NCBI RefSeq assembly: GCF_027497215.1
Contig: NZ_CP114904.1
Span: 6,044,501-6,108,500 of the forward strand
Length of the DNA: 64,000 nt
DNA from: Micromonospora sp. WMMD812
GTDB taxonomy: Bacteria > Actinomycetota > Actinomycetes > Mycobacteriales > Micromonosporaceae
Reading direction: 5' to 3'
The notes under the pieces are model-generated. The model saw nothing but the letters and a program-made list of their open reading frames with translations, was not told the DNA's origin and ran no database searches. Positions 1 to 9,016 of the stretch are shown piece by piece; the stretch's first letter is position 1, and every line of letters starts with the position of its first letter. A program made the position numbers and the translations under genes.

Positions 1-300
1 GTAGACCAGGATGACGGCCGCTCCCCGGATCCCGAGCAGCGAGGTGCGCACCTGCGCCCGGTGCCGCAGCGCGACCCAGGCGACCAGGGCGCTGAGGCCG
101 ATGGCGTACCCGACCGAACCGGCCGCGACGAGCCACGGCCGCTCCGTCTCGACGGCGGCGGTGAAGGCGACGATCAGCACGCCCAGCGCGGGCCAGTACC
201 ACGCCGGGACGAGAGTCGCGCTGATCGCCTGGTCGCGCCGGGCGTGGATCTCGGCCAGCGCGTCGGCGGCCGCGGCAGGGGTGAGAGCCGGCTCCGACAT
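1..300 (-). CDS. Membrane protein, N-terminal part only
   Basis: The gene reads leftward off the window edge, so only the first 100 codons are visible. The start ATG follows AAGGAGG with a 5-base gap, a strong ribosome binding site. The first 32 residues are polar; hydrophobic segments lie at about residues 33-48 (after the motif PAWYWP) and 55-75. Small proteins of this look are often encoded beside PadR or MarR-type regulators in actinomycetes, but no partner is visible here, so function is unknown. Its promoter region carries a long perfect inverted repeat, which suggests tight regulation. Confidence 0.8.
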   Translation of the reverse strand, partial: MSEPALTPAAAADALAEIHARRDQAISATLVPAWYWPALGVLIVAFTAAVETERPWLVAAGSVGYAIGLSALVAWVALRHRAQVRTSLLGIRGAAVILVY

Positions 301-324
301 GGCTTCCTCCTTGAGGAGTGGGAG

Positions 325-377
325 AGTACTTGCCTGCATGGAAAGTAAACACCTCACTTTCCATGCAGGCAAGTACT
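325..377. promoter_or_regulatory. Perfect 22-bp inverted repeat in a divergent promoter region
   Basis: Arms 325-346 and 356-377 are exact reverse complements separated by 9 bases. The motif ACTTTCC occurs at 356-362 and again at 375-381, and its complement at 340-346. A possible -10 hexamer for the leftward gene (TACTCT, 323-328 on the minus strand) overlaps the left arm. The right arm ends about 30 bases before the -10 of the rightward MOSC gene. This fits an operator for a dimeric repressor acting on the leftward gene. A transcribed hairpin is the alternative. Confidence 0.7.
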
Positions 378-421
378 TTCCCGATCGACGGCGGGATGAC
401 CCGCGAACTAGGCTGGCGGCC

Positions 422-1060
422 ATGACGGGCAGAGTGGCAGCGGTGAACCTCGGCGTGGTCACCGAGGCGGAGTGGGCCGGCGACGCGAGCGGCCGGACGG
501 GCATCGACAAGCGGCCGGTGGACGGGCCGGTGCTCATCCGCTTCGACGGCGTGGCCGGTGACTTCATCGGTGAACGGGCCCACCACGGCACCCCGGACCA
601 GGCGGTCTACGCCTACGCCGAGGAGGACGCCGGCTGGTGGTCCGGCGAGCTGGGCCGCCCCGTGCCGCCCGGCGGCTTTGGCGAGAACCTCACGACGTAC
701 GCGGTGGACGTGACCGGCGCGGTGATCGGCGAGCAGTGGCTGGTCGGGTCCGCCCTGCTCCAGGTGACCAAGCCGCGTACGCCGTGCACGACCTTCGCCG
801 GTTTCTGGGGCATGCCCGACCTGATCAAGCGGTTCACCGCCCGGGCGCTGCCCGGAGCGTACCTGCGGGTGCTGCGGGAGGGCGAGGTCGGCCCGGGCGA
901 CCCGGTCGAGATCGTCGAGCGGCCCGCGCACGGGGTGACCATCGGGGAGGTGTTCCGGGCGACGAGCCTGGAGCCGGACCTGCTGCCCCGCCTGCTGGAG
1001 GCCCCCGACCTGCCCGAGTCGATCCGGGAGAAGGCACGCCGCCGGCTCGCCGGCCGCTAG
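422..1060 (+). CDS. MOSC domain protein (YiiM-like)
   Basis: A 212-residue protein of the MOSC family (molybdenum cofactor sulfurase C-terminal), related to YiiM-type proteins that handle molybdenum cofactor and reduce N-hydroxylated compounds. Visible signatures are FGENL (86-90) and the conserved cysteine at 122 in KPRTPCTTF, the residue expected to bind sulfur or the cofactor. A C-terminal helical tail (about 165-212) matches the usual 3-alpha extension. The start ATG lies 7 bases after TAGGCT (409-414), a -10 hexamer, so the mRNA is probably leaderless. The specific substrate is not known. Confidence 0.88.
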   Translation: MTGRVAAVNLGVVTEAEWAGDASGRTGIDKRPVDGPVLIRFDGVAGDFIGERAHHGTPDQAVYAYAEEDAGWWSGELGRPVPPGGFGENLTTYAVDVTGAVIGEQWLVGSALLQVTKPRTPCTTFAGFWGMPDLIKRFTARALPGAYLRVLREGEVGPGDPVEIVERPAHGVTIGEVFRATSLEPDLLPRLLEAPDLPESIREKARRRLAGR

Positions 1061-1184
1061 CGAACCGTTCGGCGGGCGGCGCAGCCACCCCGCCCCCGGG
1101 CCGGGCGTGCCGTCGCGGGGCCAGGGCGCACGGTTCGCCGGGTCGGGCACCGGTCGTCGAACCGGCCAGGGTGCGGGGACGAGA

Positions 1185-1224
1185 AAGGGCTCCCGCGTCG
1201 CGCGAGGCGACAGCGGGAGCCCTT
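1185..1224. terminator. Bidirectional terminator
   Basis: A 12-bp perfect stem (1185-1196 with 1213-1224) sits between the converging MOSC and dioxygenase genes. The arms begin and end with AA/TT, so it can act in both directions. Confidence 0.75.
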
Positions 1225-1233
1225 CCTACCCGT

Positions 1234-2139
1234 TCAGCGGAGCCAGGGGATGCTGCGGTCCAGCAGATCGCGCTGCTTGAGCTCCTTGCGCAGCGGGATC
1301 TCGTCGTCGATGTAGCCGTCCCAGTTGATGCCCCAGTAGTTCGCGGTGTGCGTGCCCTCACCGAGAAGCTGGCGCTGCACCGGCGTGCGGTTGCGGTACC
1401 ACTCGCCGTCCTTGTCGGGGTGCAGCTCGTCGAGCGGGCGGATCCACCGGTAGGTGTAGCCCACGAAGAGCATCTTGCGGGTGATGCTCGACAGGTTCGT
1501 CGACCGGGAGTGCCACTGGCGGCGGTCGAAGATGAACGCGTCGCCGGGGTTGGCGGTGATCTCCACCGTGCCCTCCGGGTCCGGGTTGTGCACGCTCAGG
1601 TCCCTCGGCCGGGGGAGCGAGTTCCACAGGTGGCTGCCGGGGATGACCTTGGTGGCGCCACGGCCCTTCTCCGAGAGGTCGGAGAGCACGTAGGCGACCT
1701 TCAGCGAGAACATCGGCCGCGGCAGGTTCGGGTCCATCGTCTCCGGGTCGGAGTTCTGCCGGTACCCGTCCTGGTGCCAGCCCCAGTACGGCTTCTCCGG
1801 CTCGAGCGCCGGCGGGGTCACGTCCAGGTGGTTGTGGTGCGTGTAGATGTTCCAGCCGGCCAGACCCCACATATACGGGAAGGCGATCGGGTGGGTGAGC
1901 AGCTCGCCGAAGAGCTCGTCCCGCTCAAGGAAGCCCAGCAGGTGCAGGGTGCCGTCCTTGGTGGTGTTGCCCTTCGCCTTCTCCTCCGCGTAGACGCGGT
2001 CGACCGCGGCCTCCAGCGCCGCCCGGTGGTCCTCCGTCAGGACATTGCGCAGCAGCAGGAAGCCCTGCTCGTGGAACTCCTTGCGGTCAGTGTCGCTGAT
2101 CGGTTCGTAACCGGTCCGGCCGCCGTAGTCGAAACCCAC
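1234..2139 (-). CDS. Phytanoyl-CoA dioxygenase (PhyH) family Fe(II)/2-oxoglutarate oxygenase
   Basis: A 301-residue member of the PhyH family of non-haem iron, 2-oxoglutarate-dependent hydroxylases. The iron triad is visible as H122 and D124 in WHQDGY and H210 in RRQWHSRS. R221 downstream is placed to bind 2-oxoglutarate. The start is GTG at 2139, preceded by GGGGAGGGG with a 6-base gap; an in-frame ATG at 2223 would add 28 poorly conserved-looking residues. The gene stands alone, so the substrate cannot be inferred. Ectoine hydroxylase and natural-product hydroxylases belong to the same superfamily, but no ectoine genes are nearby. Confidence 0.88.
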   Translation of the reverse strand: MGFDYGGRTGYEPISDTDRKEFHEQGFLLLRNVLTEDHRAALEAAVDRVYAEEKAKGNTTKDGTLHLLGFLERDELFGELLTHPIAFPYMWGLAGWNIYTHHNHLDVTPPALEPEKPYWGWHQDGYRQNSDPETMDPNLPRPMFSLKVAYVLSDLSEKGRGATKVIPGSHLWNSLPRPRDLSVHNPDPEGTVEITANPGDAFIFDRRQWHSRSTNLSSITRKMLFVGYTYRWIRPLDELHPDKDGEWYRNRTPVQRQLLGEGTHTANYWGINWDGYIDDEIPLRKELKQRDLLDRSIPWLR

Positions 2140-2356
2140 GTCGTACCCCTCCCCATGAGGAACCCATTTCTGGCACAGGCCGCCGATGGTAACTCGCGGA
2201 GCAGGGAGTCGGGGAGGGCGCAATCGGGGGTCGGACCCAGGCCGGGACCTTCGGCAGCGGGACGATCGCGCTGGGTGAAGGCAGACGCGCCAAAGATCCG
2301 GTTTTGGGAAATTTGACGGATTGTGCGGTGACTGGGGGTAAGGAAATCCTGGTCGA

Positions 2357-3214
2357 TCAGTCCTCGGCGAAGACCTCGGCGACCACTCGGTTGGTCGCCT
2401 GCGGGTCGGCGGAGACCTCGGCCCAGCTGCCGTCCTGGGCGGTCCACTCCAGGTCGCCGAAGCGCACCCGCTTCACCCCGTGGTCCTGGGCGTGCGACAC
2501 CAGCCAGTGCGCGTACCGCCAGCCGTTGCGCTGGTCGCTCGTGGCCAGCGTGAGCCCGGTCAGGTCCGCCGGCGCGGCGGTGCTGGCCAGCCCCCAGTCC
2601 AGCGTCAGGTTGCGGGTCAGGGCGGCGGCCGCCGCTCCGCCGCGCATCGCCGGGGTGCGCCCCACCGTGCAGGCCACCGCCCCGGTCACGTCTCCGAGCA
2701 GCGCCCGGGTGAGCACCGTCGACTCGTCAGCCCACTTCTGGTACGCCTCGGGGAACGCGGAGCGCTGCACGCGCTGGGCGGCGTCGGTGACCCGCATCCG
2801 CTCCCAGCCGCGCACCTTCTTCAACGCCGTGTAGAACCGGGTGGCCGCGTACCGCGGGTCGCGGATCCGCTCGGGCGTGCCCCAGCCCTGGCTGGGTCGC
2901 TGCTGGAACAGGCCGACCGAGTCCCGGTCGCCGCCGGCCAGGTTGCGCAGGCCGGATTCCTGGTAGGCGGTGGCCAGCGCCACCACCACGGCCCGCTCCG
3001 GCATCTCCAGCTGGGCGCCGATCGCCGCGATGGTCGCCGCGTTGGCCATCTGCTCGGGGTCCAGCGTCACCCGGCCGTCGGCCTGCACCGTGCAGTTCCG
3101 GGTGACCGTCGGCAGCCGCAGCTCGCTGCCGAGCCGCCGCACGACGAGCAGGACACCCACCACGGCGAAGAGGACGAGAACCACGCCACCCGCCACGACC
3201 GCCCGAGTTCGCAC
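2357..3214 (-). CDS. Membrane-anchored lysozyme-like (SLT-type) protein
   Basis: About 285 residues. One N-terminal transmembrane helix (about 4-24 from this start) is followed by an extracytoplasmic region. The stretch ALATAYQESGLRN, then DSVGLFQQRPSQGWG and a Tyr-rich helix, resembles the lysozyme-like fold of soluble lytic transglycosylases, with the Glu in YQESG as probable catalytic residue. Close relatives in actinobacteria are mostly called hypothetical. A GTG at 3214 follows AGGGGG with a 5-base gap; GTG at 3220 is an alternative. A TACTCT-like -10 lies about 30 bases upstream. Cell-wall hydrolysis is an inference from the fold. Confidence 0.75.
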   Translation of the reverse strand: MRTRAVVAGGVVLVLFAVVGVLLVVRRLGSELRLPTVTRNCTVQADGRVTLDPEQMANAATIAAIGAQLEMPERAVVVALATAYQESGLRNLAGGDRDSVGLFQQRPSQGWGTPERIRDPRYAATRFYTALKKVRGWERMRVTDAAQRVQRSAFPEAYQKWADESTVLTRALLGDVTGAVACTVGRTPAMRGGAAAAALTRNLTLDWGLASTAAPADLTGLTLATSDQRNGWRYAHWLVSHAQDHGVKRVRFGDLEWTAQDGSWAEVSADPQATNRVVAEVFAED

Positions 3215-3378
3215 CCACACCCCCTGCTCGACGAGTCCGACAAGAGTACGTCCCCGGCCGGCCTTTCCGAGTCGTCCGACCGGTTTGGACCGGCCGGGTC
3301 GCGCCCGTACCGACCGGACGTTTCCCGCTCCGGGCACGGTCTCACCTGCCCGCACCGCTTCCCGTCCGGCTCATCGGC

Positions 3379-3708
3379 ATGATGCGACAGCTCGCCCTCG
3401 AGGGAGCGCCCCACGGGATCCGGGCGGTGGCGATCAGCCCCGGGCCCATCCTGACCCCCGCGAGCGAGCGCGACCTCGGCGTCGACCAGGCGGCCCGGGA
3501 CGCGATCACCAGCAAGAAGCTCGTGAAGCGCTTCGCCCGTCCCGAGGAGGTCGTCGAGCTGGTGGTCTTCCTCGCCTCCGACCGGGCGGCGTACATCACC
3601 GGCGCCAACTACCCGGTCGACGGCGGCGCGACCGCCTGGTGGCGGCACCGGACGCCGGGACGCCGCCGCTCGGTGAGCGCCCCGGCCGCCGTCCGGCCGG
3701 GCGCATGA
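3379..3708 (+). pseudogene. C-terminal remnant of a short-chain dehydrogenase (SDR)
   Basis: An open frame of 109 codons encodes only the C-terminal third of a classical SDR: the segment IRAVAISPGPILTP, the helix RPEEVVELVVFLASD, and the ending ITGANYPVDGGATAW. The NAD(P)-binding glycine motif, the NNAG strand and the catalytic YxxxK are all absent. Nothing in the upstream sequence, which is the promoter region of the leftward neighbour, encodes them. The last 20 or so codons after GGATAW look non-homologous. No ribosome binding site is evident. It is most likely a decayed fragment left by a rearrangement. Confidence 0.8.
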
Positions 3709-3808
3709 ACGCGCAGGTCAGTCGCGCCGGCGGCGCCCCGACCGGCGTGGCGCCGGCCGGACCGGAGCGAACGTAGCCGTGCTGGTCCGCATGACCAGCG
3801 TTCCCGCG

Positions 3809-4618
3809 CTAGCCGGAATGATCGGCGGAACCACCGTCCAGAGCGGCCACCCATCGAGCCAATCGTTTCTCGCGGAACGCGAGGACGCCTTCGCGCCCTT
3901 CCTCGGAGAGGAAGTAGCCGGTGGACAGCGCGGCCAGGTCGGCGATCTCGGCTCGCAGGTCGGTGGCGGCGGGGCGGCGCAGCAGCTGCTTGGCCCCGGC
4001 GAGCGCGCCCGGCGCGCCCCGCACGAGCGAGGCGCAGTACCGGGCCACGGCGTCGTCCAGCGCGTCGGCCGGGACCGCCGCGGTGACCAGCCCGATCTCG
4101 GCGGCCCGCCGGCCGTCGAAGGTGTCCCCGGTGAGGTAGAGCTCGGCCGCGGCGCGCGGGTGCAACCGGGGCAGCACGGTCGCCGAGATCACCGCCGGGA
4201 TCACCCCGATCCGCACCTCGGTGAACGCGAACGTGGCCTCCTCGGCGCAGACCGCCAGGTCCGCCGCGGCGATCAGGCCCAGGCCGCCGGCCCGGGCCGG
4301 CCCGGCGACCCGGGCGAGCACCGGCTTGGGGCACTCCCAGACCGCGGCCAGCACGTCGCCGAGCATGCCGGCCGGCACCGTCCCGCTCGCGTACGCGGCG
4401 GCCGTCTCCTTGAGGTCCGCGCCGGAGCAGAAGACCGGACCGGTGTGGTCGAGCACGATCACCCGGACGGCGTCGTCGGCGACCGCGGCGGCCAGGCCGT
4501 CGAGCAGCCGCGTCATCAGCGGGGTGGAGAGCGCGTTGCGGTTGTGCGGGCTGTCCAGGGTGAGGGTGGTCACCCCACGGGCCGTGGCGACCCGCACCAG
4601 CGCGTCGGGAGAGGTCAT
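3809..4618 (-). CDS. Enoyl-CoA hydratase/isomerase (crotonase) family protein
   Basis: A 269-residue crotonase. The first oxyanion-hole motif FCSGADLKE (about 63-71) and a glycine-rich second one (about 106-114) are present. Of the two glutamates used by true enoyl-CoA hydratases, the second (E134 in FTEVRIGVIP) is kept, while the first position appears to be Gly or Leu, so the reaction may not be hydration. ATG at 4618 is chosen because TAGTGT lies 7 bases upstream, a leaderless promoter. It is divergent from hemW with only 19 bases between the two start codons. Confidence 0.87.
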   Translation of the reverse strand: MTSPDALVRVATARGVTTLTLDSPHNRNALSTPLMTRLLDGLAAAVADDAVRVIVLDHTGPVFCSGADLKETAAAYASGTVPAGMLGDVLAAVWECPKPVLARVAGPARAGGLGLIAAADLAVCAEEATFAFTEVRIGVIPAVISATVLPRLHPRAAAELYLTGDTFDGRRAAEIGLVTAAVPADALDDAVARYCASLVRGAPGALAGAKQLLRRPAATDLRAEIADLAALSTGYFLSEEGREGVLAFREKRLARWVAALDGGSADHSG

Positions 4619-4624
4619 GCCGGG

Positions 4625-4631
4625 CACACTA
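4625..4631. promoter_or_regulatory. Overlapping divergent -10 elements between crotonase gene and hemW
   Basis: In the 19-base gap (4619-4637), CACACT (4625-4630) sits 7 bases before the hemW ATG. TAGTGT on the other strand (4626-4631) sits 7 bases before the crotonase ATG. The two -10 hexamers share five positions, so both transcripts would begin at or next to their start codons and RNA polymerase could serve only one direction at a time. Confidence 0.6.
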
Positions 4632-4637
4632 GTGGCC

Positions 4638-5861
4638 ATGCCCGGCGTGCTTCCAGATGGCGAGACGGTCCCCGTCGACGGATCGCTGCCCCCCGCGGCG
4701 ACCTCGGCGGTCGGCGCGCGGGGCTTCGGCGTGTACCTCCACGTGCCGTTCTGCGCCAGCCGCTGCGGCTACTGCGACTTCAACACCTACACCGCCGCGG
4801 AGCTGGGTGGCGGGGCGAGCCGGGAGGAGTTCGCCGACACCGTGCTGGCCGAGCTGCGGCTCGCCGCCCGGGTGCTCGGCGACACCCCGCCCAAGCGGGT
4901 CGACACCGTCTTCGTGGGCGGCGGCACTCCCACCCTGCTCCCCGCCGACGACCTGGCCCGGATCCTCGACGAGATCGACCGGACCTGGGGCCTGGCGCCC
5001 GACGCCGAGGTGACCACCGAGGCCAACCCGGAGTCGGTCACGCCCGCGTCGCTCAAGGCGCTGCGGGCGGCCGGCTACACCCGGATCTCGCTGGGCATGC
5101 AGTCCGCCTCGCCGGGCGTGCTGGCGATCCTGGACCGCACCCACAGCGCCGGGCGGGCGACGGCCGCCGCGCTGGAGGCGCGCGACGCGGGGTTCGACCA
5201 CGTGAACCTCGACCTGATCTACGGCACGCCGGGGGAGAGCGCCGAAGACTTCGCCGCCTCGCTGGACCAGGTGGTGGCCGCGGGCGTCGACCATGTCAGC
5301 GCGTACGCCCTGATCGTGGAGGACGGCACCCGGATGGCCGCCCGGATGCGCCGCGGCGAGCTGCCGTACCCCAGCGACGATGTGGCGGCGGACCGCTACC
5401 TGGCCGCGGAGACCGCGCTCGGCGCGGCCGGCTTCTCCTGGTACGAGGTCTCCAACTGGGCCCGTACGCCGGCCGCCCGGTGCCGGCACAACCTGCTCTA
5501 CTGGACCGGCGCCGACTGGTGGGGTCTCGGGCCGGGGGCGCACAGCCACGTCGGCGGGGTGCGCTGGTGGAACGTGAAGCACCCCACCGCGTACGCCCAG
5601 CGGCTCGCGGCCGGGGCGTCGCCCGGCCTGGCCCGCGAGGTGCTCACCCGGGACGAGGCGCACATGGAGGACGTCATGCTGCGGCTGCGGCTCGCCTCCG
5701 GGCTGTCGCTGGACGTGCTGGACGAGGCCGGGCGGGCCGGCGCCGCGCGGGCGCTGTCCGACGGGCTGTTGGCCCCCGGCGAGTACGAGGCCGGCCGCGC
5801 CGTGCTCACCCTGCGCGGCCGGCTGCTCGCTGACGCCGTCGTCCGTGACCTGCTGCCGTGA
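4638..5861 (+). CDS. hemW: Radical SAM haem chaperone HemW (HemN-like)
   Basis: A 407-residue protein of the HemW group, formerly annotated as oxygen-independent coproporphyrinogen oxidase, now regarded as a haem chaperone. The radical SAM cysteines are C39, C43 and C46 in FCASRCGYCDF, binding a [4Fe-4S] cluster. VGGGTPTLL and EANPESV are the SAM-binding strands. The C-terminal HemN domain spans roughly 270-400. Length matches the family. The ATG at 4638 overlaps promoter elements shared with the crotonase gene. In actinobacteria hemW often lies just upstream of hrcA-dnaJ, as here. Confidence 0.95.
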   Translation: MPGVLPDGETVPVDGSLPPAATSAVGARGFGVYLHVPFCASRCGYCDFNTYTAAELGGGASREEFADTVLAELRLAARVLGDTPPKRVDTVFVGGGTPTLLPADDLARILDEIDRTWGLAPDAEVTTEANPESVTPASLKALRAAGYTRISLGMQSASPGVLAILDRTHSAGRATAAALEARDAGFDHVNLDLIYGTPGESAEDFAASLDQVVAAGVDHVSAYALIVEDGTRMAARMRRGELPYPSDDVAADRYLAAETALGAAGFSWYEVSNWARTPAARCRHNLLYWTGADWWGLGPGAHSHVGGVRWWNVKHPTAYAQRLAAGASPGLAREVLTRDEAHMEDVMLRLRLASGLSLDVLDEAGRAGAARALSDGLLAPGEYEAGRAVLTLRGRLLADAVVRDLLP

Positions 5862-5897
5862 GGGTGCCCGACCGGCCGGGGGAGCGGCCGGCCGGGA

Positions 5898-6542
5898 TCA
5901 CTTGACGAGGCTCGCGGACATCGGGTAGCGGTAGAGCTGGCCCTCGTTGGCCTTGATCCCGGCGAGGATGCCGAAGACCGTGCCGAGGATGACCGCCGCC
6001 GCGACCCCGACGAAGCCGATCAGGATGCAGGCGAGCACCCAGCCGGCCAGGCCGACGATCGACCAGATCAACTGGAAGTTGAGCGCCGCGACGGCGTGCG
6101 CCCGGACGGTCGGGGACTGGTTGCCCCGGGCCAGCATCGCCACCAGCGGGGCGATCCAGCCGAGCACGCCGGCGCTGAGGAACATCCCAGCCGCGCCACC
6201 GAAGTGCGCGACGAGCGCCCAGGTCTTGTCCTCGTTGTTGGCGAACCCGCCGCCGGGGGCGCCGTAGGCGCCGCCGGTCGGATAGCCGACGCCGGGCGGG
6301 GGGTAGCCGCCCGGTGGGGTGCCGCCACCTGGGGGCGGGTAGCCGCCCGACGGCGGTCGGTCACCACCGGGTGGCGGATAGCCACCGGGCGGGGGATAGC
6401 CGCCCGGGCCCGAGGCCCCGGACAGTGGTGCGGTGGGCGGCTCGTCCGCGGCGGACGGGCCGGGAACTGCCGACGGCGGGTGCGGCTCCGGCGGGTTGCC
6501 GCCGGGTTCACCCGTGCCGGGAGGGCGAGGTGGTTCAGTCAT
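5898..6542 (-). CDS. DUF4870 membrane protein with Pro/Gly-rich N-terminus
   Basis: A 214-residue protein. The first half (about 1-105) is disordered, with repeated GGYPPPGG-type units. It is followed by WALVAHFGGAAGMF and two or three transmembrane helices of the DUF4870 type, ending near the C-terminus. DUF4870 proteins are small integral membrane proteins of unknown role. ATG at 6542 lies 7 bases downstream of TACCGT on the minus strand (6550-6555), suggesting a leaderless mRNA. It is convergent with hemW. Confidence 0.85.
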   Translation of the reverse strand: MTEPPRPPGTGEPGGNPPEPHPPSAVPGPSAADEPPTAPLSGASGPGGYPPPGGYPPPGGDRPPSGGYPPPGGGTPPGGYPPPGVGYPTGGAYGAPGGGFANNEDKTWALVAHFGGAAGMFLSAGVLGWIAPLVAMLARGNQSPTVRAHAVAALNFQLIWSIVGLAGWVLACILIGFVGVAAAVILGTVFGILAGIKANEGQLYRYPMSASLVK

Positions 6543-6705
6543 GAACGTCACGGTAGGGGCCACCGGCAACGCCGCACCAGAGCGACACCGCCCGGGTCGG
6601 CGGCCCGTTCGGCCCGGATCGTCCGGGTACCGGCGGAGTGGCGTGGTCGGGGCCGCACCCGCCGTCCGTCGTTGATCATCGCGTCGGCGGGCCCGCCGAC
6701 GTAGA

Positions 6706-6732
6706 CTGGCACTCGCTACGGACGAGTGCCAG
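6706..6732. promoter_or_regulatory. CIRCE operator of hrcA-dnaJ
   Basis: CTGGCACTC, a 9-base spacer, then GAGTGCCAG form a perfect 9-9-9 inverted repeat matching CIRCE (consensus TTAGCACTC-N9-GAGTGCTAA). A -10-like TAGACT (6702-6707) overlaps its left end. HrcA bound here would block transcription of its own operon and release it on heat shock. Confidence 0.95.
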
Positions 6733-6788
6733 GATTGTCGCCCGCCGTCCCGAGGGGCGGCGGACGATGCGCGTAGGAGGTGGGGAGG

Positions 6789-7811
6789 ATGGGTCTGGAC
6801 GACCGCAAGCTCGCCGTGCTCCGCGCGATCGTCGAGGACTACGTCGCCACTCAGGAGCCGGTCGGCAGCCGTGCGCTGGTCGAGCGGCACCAGCTCGGGG
6901 TCTCGCCGGCGACCGTCCGCAACGACATGGCCGTGCTCGAGGAGGAGGGCTACATCCGGCAGCCGCACACCAGTGCCGGCCGGGTGCCCACCGATCGCGG
7001 CTACCGGCTCTTCGTCGACCGGCTGTCCCGGGTCAAGCCGCTCAGCCCGGCCGAGCGCCGGGCGATCGAGCGCTTCCTGGTCGGCGCGGTCGACCTGGAC
7101 GACGTGGTGCACCGCACCGTCCGCCTGCTGGCCCAGCTGACCCGGCAGGTCGCCGTCGTGCAGTACCCGAGCCTGGCCCGCTCGACGGTCCGGCACCTGG
7201 AGCTGGTGCCGATCTCGACCACCCGGCTGATGCTGGTGATGATCGCCGACACCGGGCGGGTCGAGCAGCGGCTGGTCGAGATGCCGGCGCCGATCCTCGC
7301 CGACGACGTCACCGACCTGCGCCGGGTGGTCAACGAGAAGCTGGCCGGCAGCCGGCTCTCCGACACGCCGCCGCTGGTGCAGGCGCTGGTCGACGAGGCC
7401 GCCCCCGACCTGCGCCCGGCCATGGCGACCCTCTCCACGGTCCTCCTGGAGACGCTGGTCGAGCGGCACGAGGAGCGGATCGCGCTGGCCGGCACGGCCA
7501 ACCTGACCCGGGGCGGCCTGCTCGACTTCCAGGGCTCGCTGCGCCCGATCCTCGAGGCGCTCGAGGAGGAGGTCGTGCTGCTCAAGCTCATCGGCGAGAC
7601 CGAGCCGAGCACCACCCGGGTGTTGATCGGCGACGAGAACGAGGTCGACAACCTGCGCGCCGCCTCGGTGGTGAGCACCGGCTACGGCCCGGGGGCCACC
7701 ATCGTCGGCGGCCTGGGTGTGCTGGGGCCGACCCGGATGGACTACCCCGGCACCATCGCCACGGTGCGGGCCGTGGCACGCTACGTGGGCGACCTGCTGG
7801 CCCAGAACTGA
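6789..7811 (+). CDS. hrcA: Heat-inducible transcription repressor HrcA
   Basis: A 340-residue repressor of class I heat-shock genes. The N-terminal winged helix (about 1-75) includes [18 protein letters not shown] and [14 protein letters not shown], the classic HrcA DNA-reading region; a GAF-like dimerisation domain follows. ATG at 6789 is 8 bases after AGGAGG. A GTG at 6780 is in frame but lies inside that ribosome binding site. The CIRCE element 57 bases upstream shows autoregulation. dnaJ follows after 59 bases, a standard actinobacterial hrcA-dnaJ operon. Confidence 0.97.
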   Translation: MGLDDRKLAVLRAIVEDYVATQEPVGSRALVERHQLGVSPATVRNDMAVLEEEGYIRQPHTSAGRVPTDRGYRLFVDRLSRVKPLSPAERRAIERFLVGAVDLDDVVHRTVRLLAQLTRQVAVVQYPSLARSTVRHLELVPISTTRLMLVMIADTGRVEQRLVEMPAPILADDVTDLRRVVNEKLAGSRLSDTPPLVQALVDEAAPDLRPAMATLSTVLLETLVERHEERIALAGTANLTRGGLLDFQGSLRPILEALEEEVVLLKLIGETEPSTTRVLIGDENEVDNLRAASVVSTGYGPGATIVGGLGVLGPTRMDYPGTIATVRAVARYVGDLLAQN

Positions 7812-7870
7812 CCGCAGCCAAGGCCGACGACCGGCGCAACGCGACACGAAACATGAGGACACGGAACGCA

Positions 7871-9016
7871 GTGGCCAGGGACTACTACGGCATCCTCGGC
7901 GTGAGCCGGGAAGCCTCCGACGACGAGATCAAGCGCGCCTACCGCAAGCTTGCGCGCCAGTTCCACCCGGACGTCAATCCGGATCCGGAGGCTCAGGAGA
8001 AGTTCAAGGACATCAACGCCGCGTACGAGGTCCTCTCGGACGACCGGAAACGGCAGATCGTCGACCTGGGTGGCGACCCGCTCGCGCCGGGCGGCGGTGG
8101 CGCCGGCGGCCCGGGTGGCCCCGGCGGCGCCGGCCCGTTCGTCGGTTTCCAGGACATCATGGACGCGTTCTTCGGCGGCGCGGCGGGCGGCGCGCGCGGG
8201 CCCCGGCCGCGTACCCGGCCGGGCGCCGACGCGATCCTGCGCCTCGAGCTGGACCTGCACGAGACAGCGTTCGGCGTCGAGGCGCCGATCACCGTCGACA
8301 CGGCCGTGCTCTGCACCACCTGCGCCGGCGCCGGCACCGCGGCCGGCACCCACCTGGCCACCTGTGAGGCGTGTGGCGGCCGCGGCGAGGTGCAGTCGGT
8401 GCAGCGCACCTTCCTCGGCCAGGTGGTCTCCGCCCGGCCCTGCACCGTCTGCCAGGGCTACGGCACCACCATCCCGCACCCCTGCCCCACCTGCGCCGGT
8501 GACGGCCGGGTGCGCACCCGCCGCTCGCTGACCGTGAAGATCCCGGCCGGCGTCGAGGACGGCATGCGGATCCGGCTGGCCCAGCAGGGCGAGGTCGGCC
8601 CGGGTGGCGGTACCGCCGGCGACCTCTACGTGGAGATCCACGAGCGGCCCCACGACGTCTACTCGCGCAAGGGTGACGACCTGCACTGCCGGGTCACCGT
8701 GCCGATGACGGCGGCGGCGCTCGGCACCCGGCTGACCATCAAGACGCTGGACAGCGAGGAGACGGTCGACGTCAAGTCCGGCACCCAGCCGGGCAGCACC
8801 CTGCGGCTGCGCGCCCGCGGTGTGCCGCATCTGCGCGGCACCGGCCGGGGCGACCTCTACGTGCACCTCGACGTGCGCACCCCCACCAAGCTCGACGCCG
8901 ACCAGGAGCGGATGCTGCGCGAGTTCGCCAAGACCCGGGGCGAGGAGGTCGCCGAGCTGACCAAGCAGGGCGGCTTCTTCTCCCGGATGCGCGACGCCTT
9001 CAACGGCCACGCCTGA
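7871..9016 (+). CDS. dnaJ: Chaperone protein DnaJ (dnaJ2 type)
   Basis: A 381-residue full-length DnaJ, the J-domain co-chaperone that stimulates DnaK. The J domain occupies 1-65 with HPD at 32-34. A Gly-rich linker follows (about 73-110). Four CxxCxGxG-type zinc repeats start at C148, C165, C191 and C205. Then come the two C-terminal substrate-binding barrels. GTG at 7871 gives the conserved start [10 protein letters not shown]; an ATG at 7853 would add six residues. Its place behind hrcA marks it as the CIRCE-regulated copy rather than the one in the dnaK operon. Confidence 0.96.
   Translation: MARDYYGILGVSREASDDEIKRAYRKLARQFHPDVNPDPEAQEKFKDINAAYEVLSDDRKRQIVDLGGDPLAPGGGGAGGPGGPGGAGPFVGFQDIMDAFFGGAAGGARGPRPRTRPGADAILRLELDLHETAFGVEAPITVDTAVLCTTCAGAGTAAGTHLATCEACGGRGEVQSVQRTFLGQVVSARPCTVCQGYGTTIPHPCPTCAGDGRVRTRRSLTVKIPAGVEDGMRIRLAQQGEVGPGGGTAGDLYVEIHERPHDVYSRKGDDLHCRVTVPMTAAALGTRLTIKTLDSEETVDVKSGTQPGSTLRLRARGVPHLRGTGRGDLYVHLDVRTPTKLDADQERMLREFAKTRGEEVAELTKQGGFFSRMRDAFNGHA

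Noticed and set aside
1234..2139. Ectoine hydroxylase (EctD)
   Set aside because: The protein has the general PhyH iron site, but no ectA/B/C genes are nearby and the EctD-specific signature could not be recognised.
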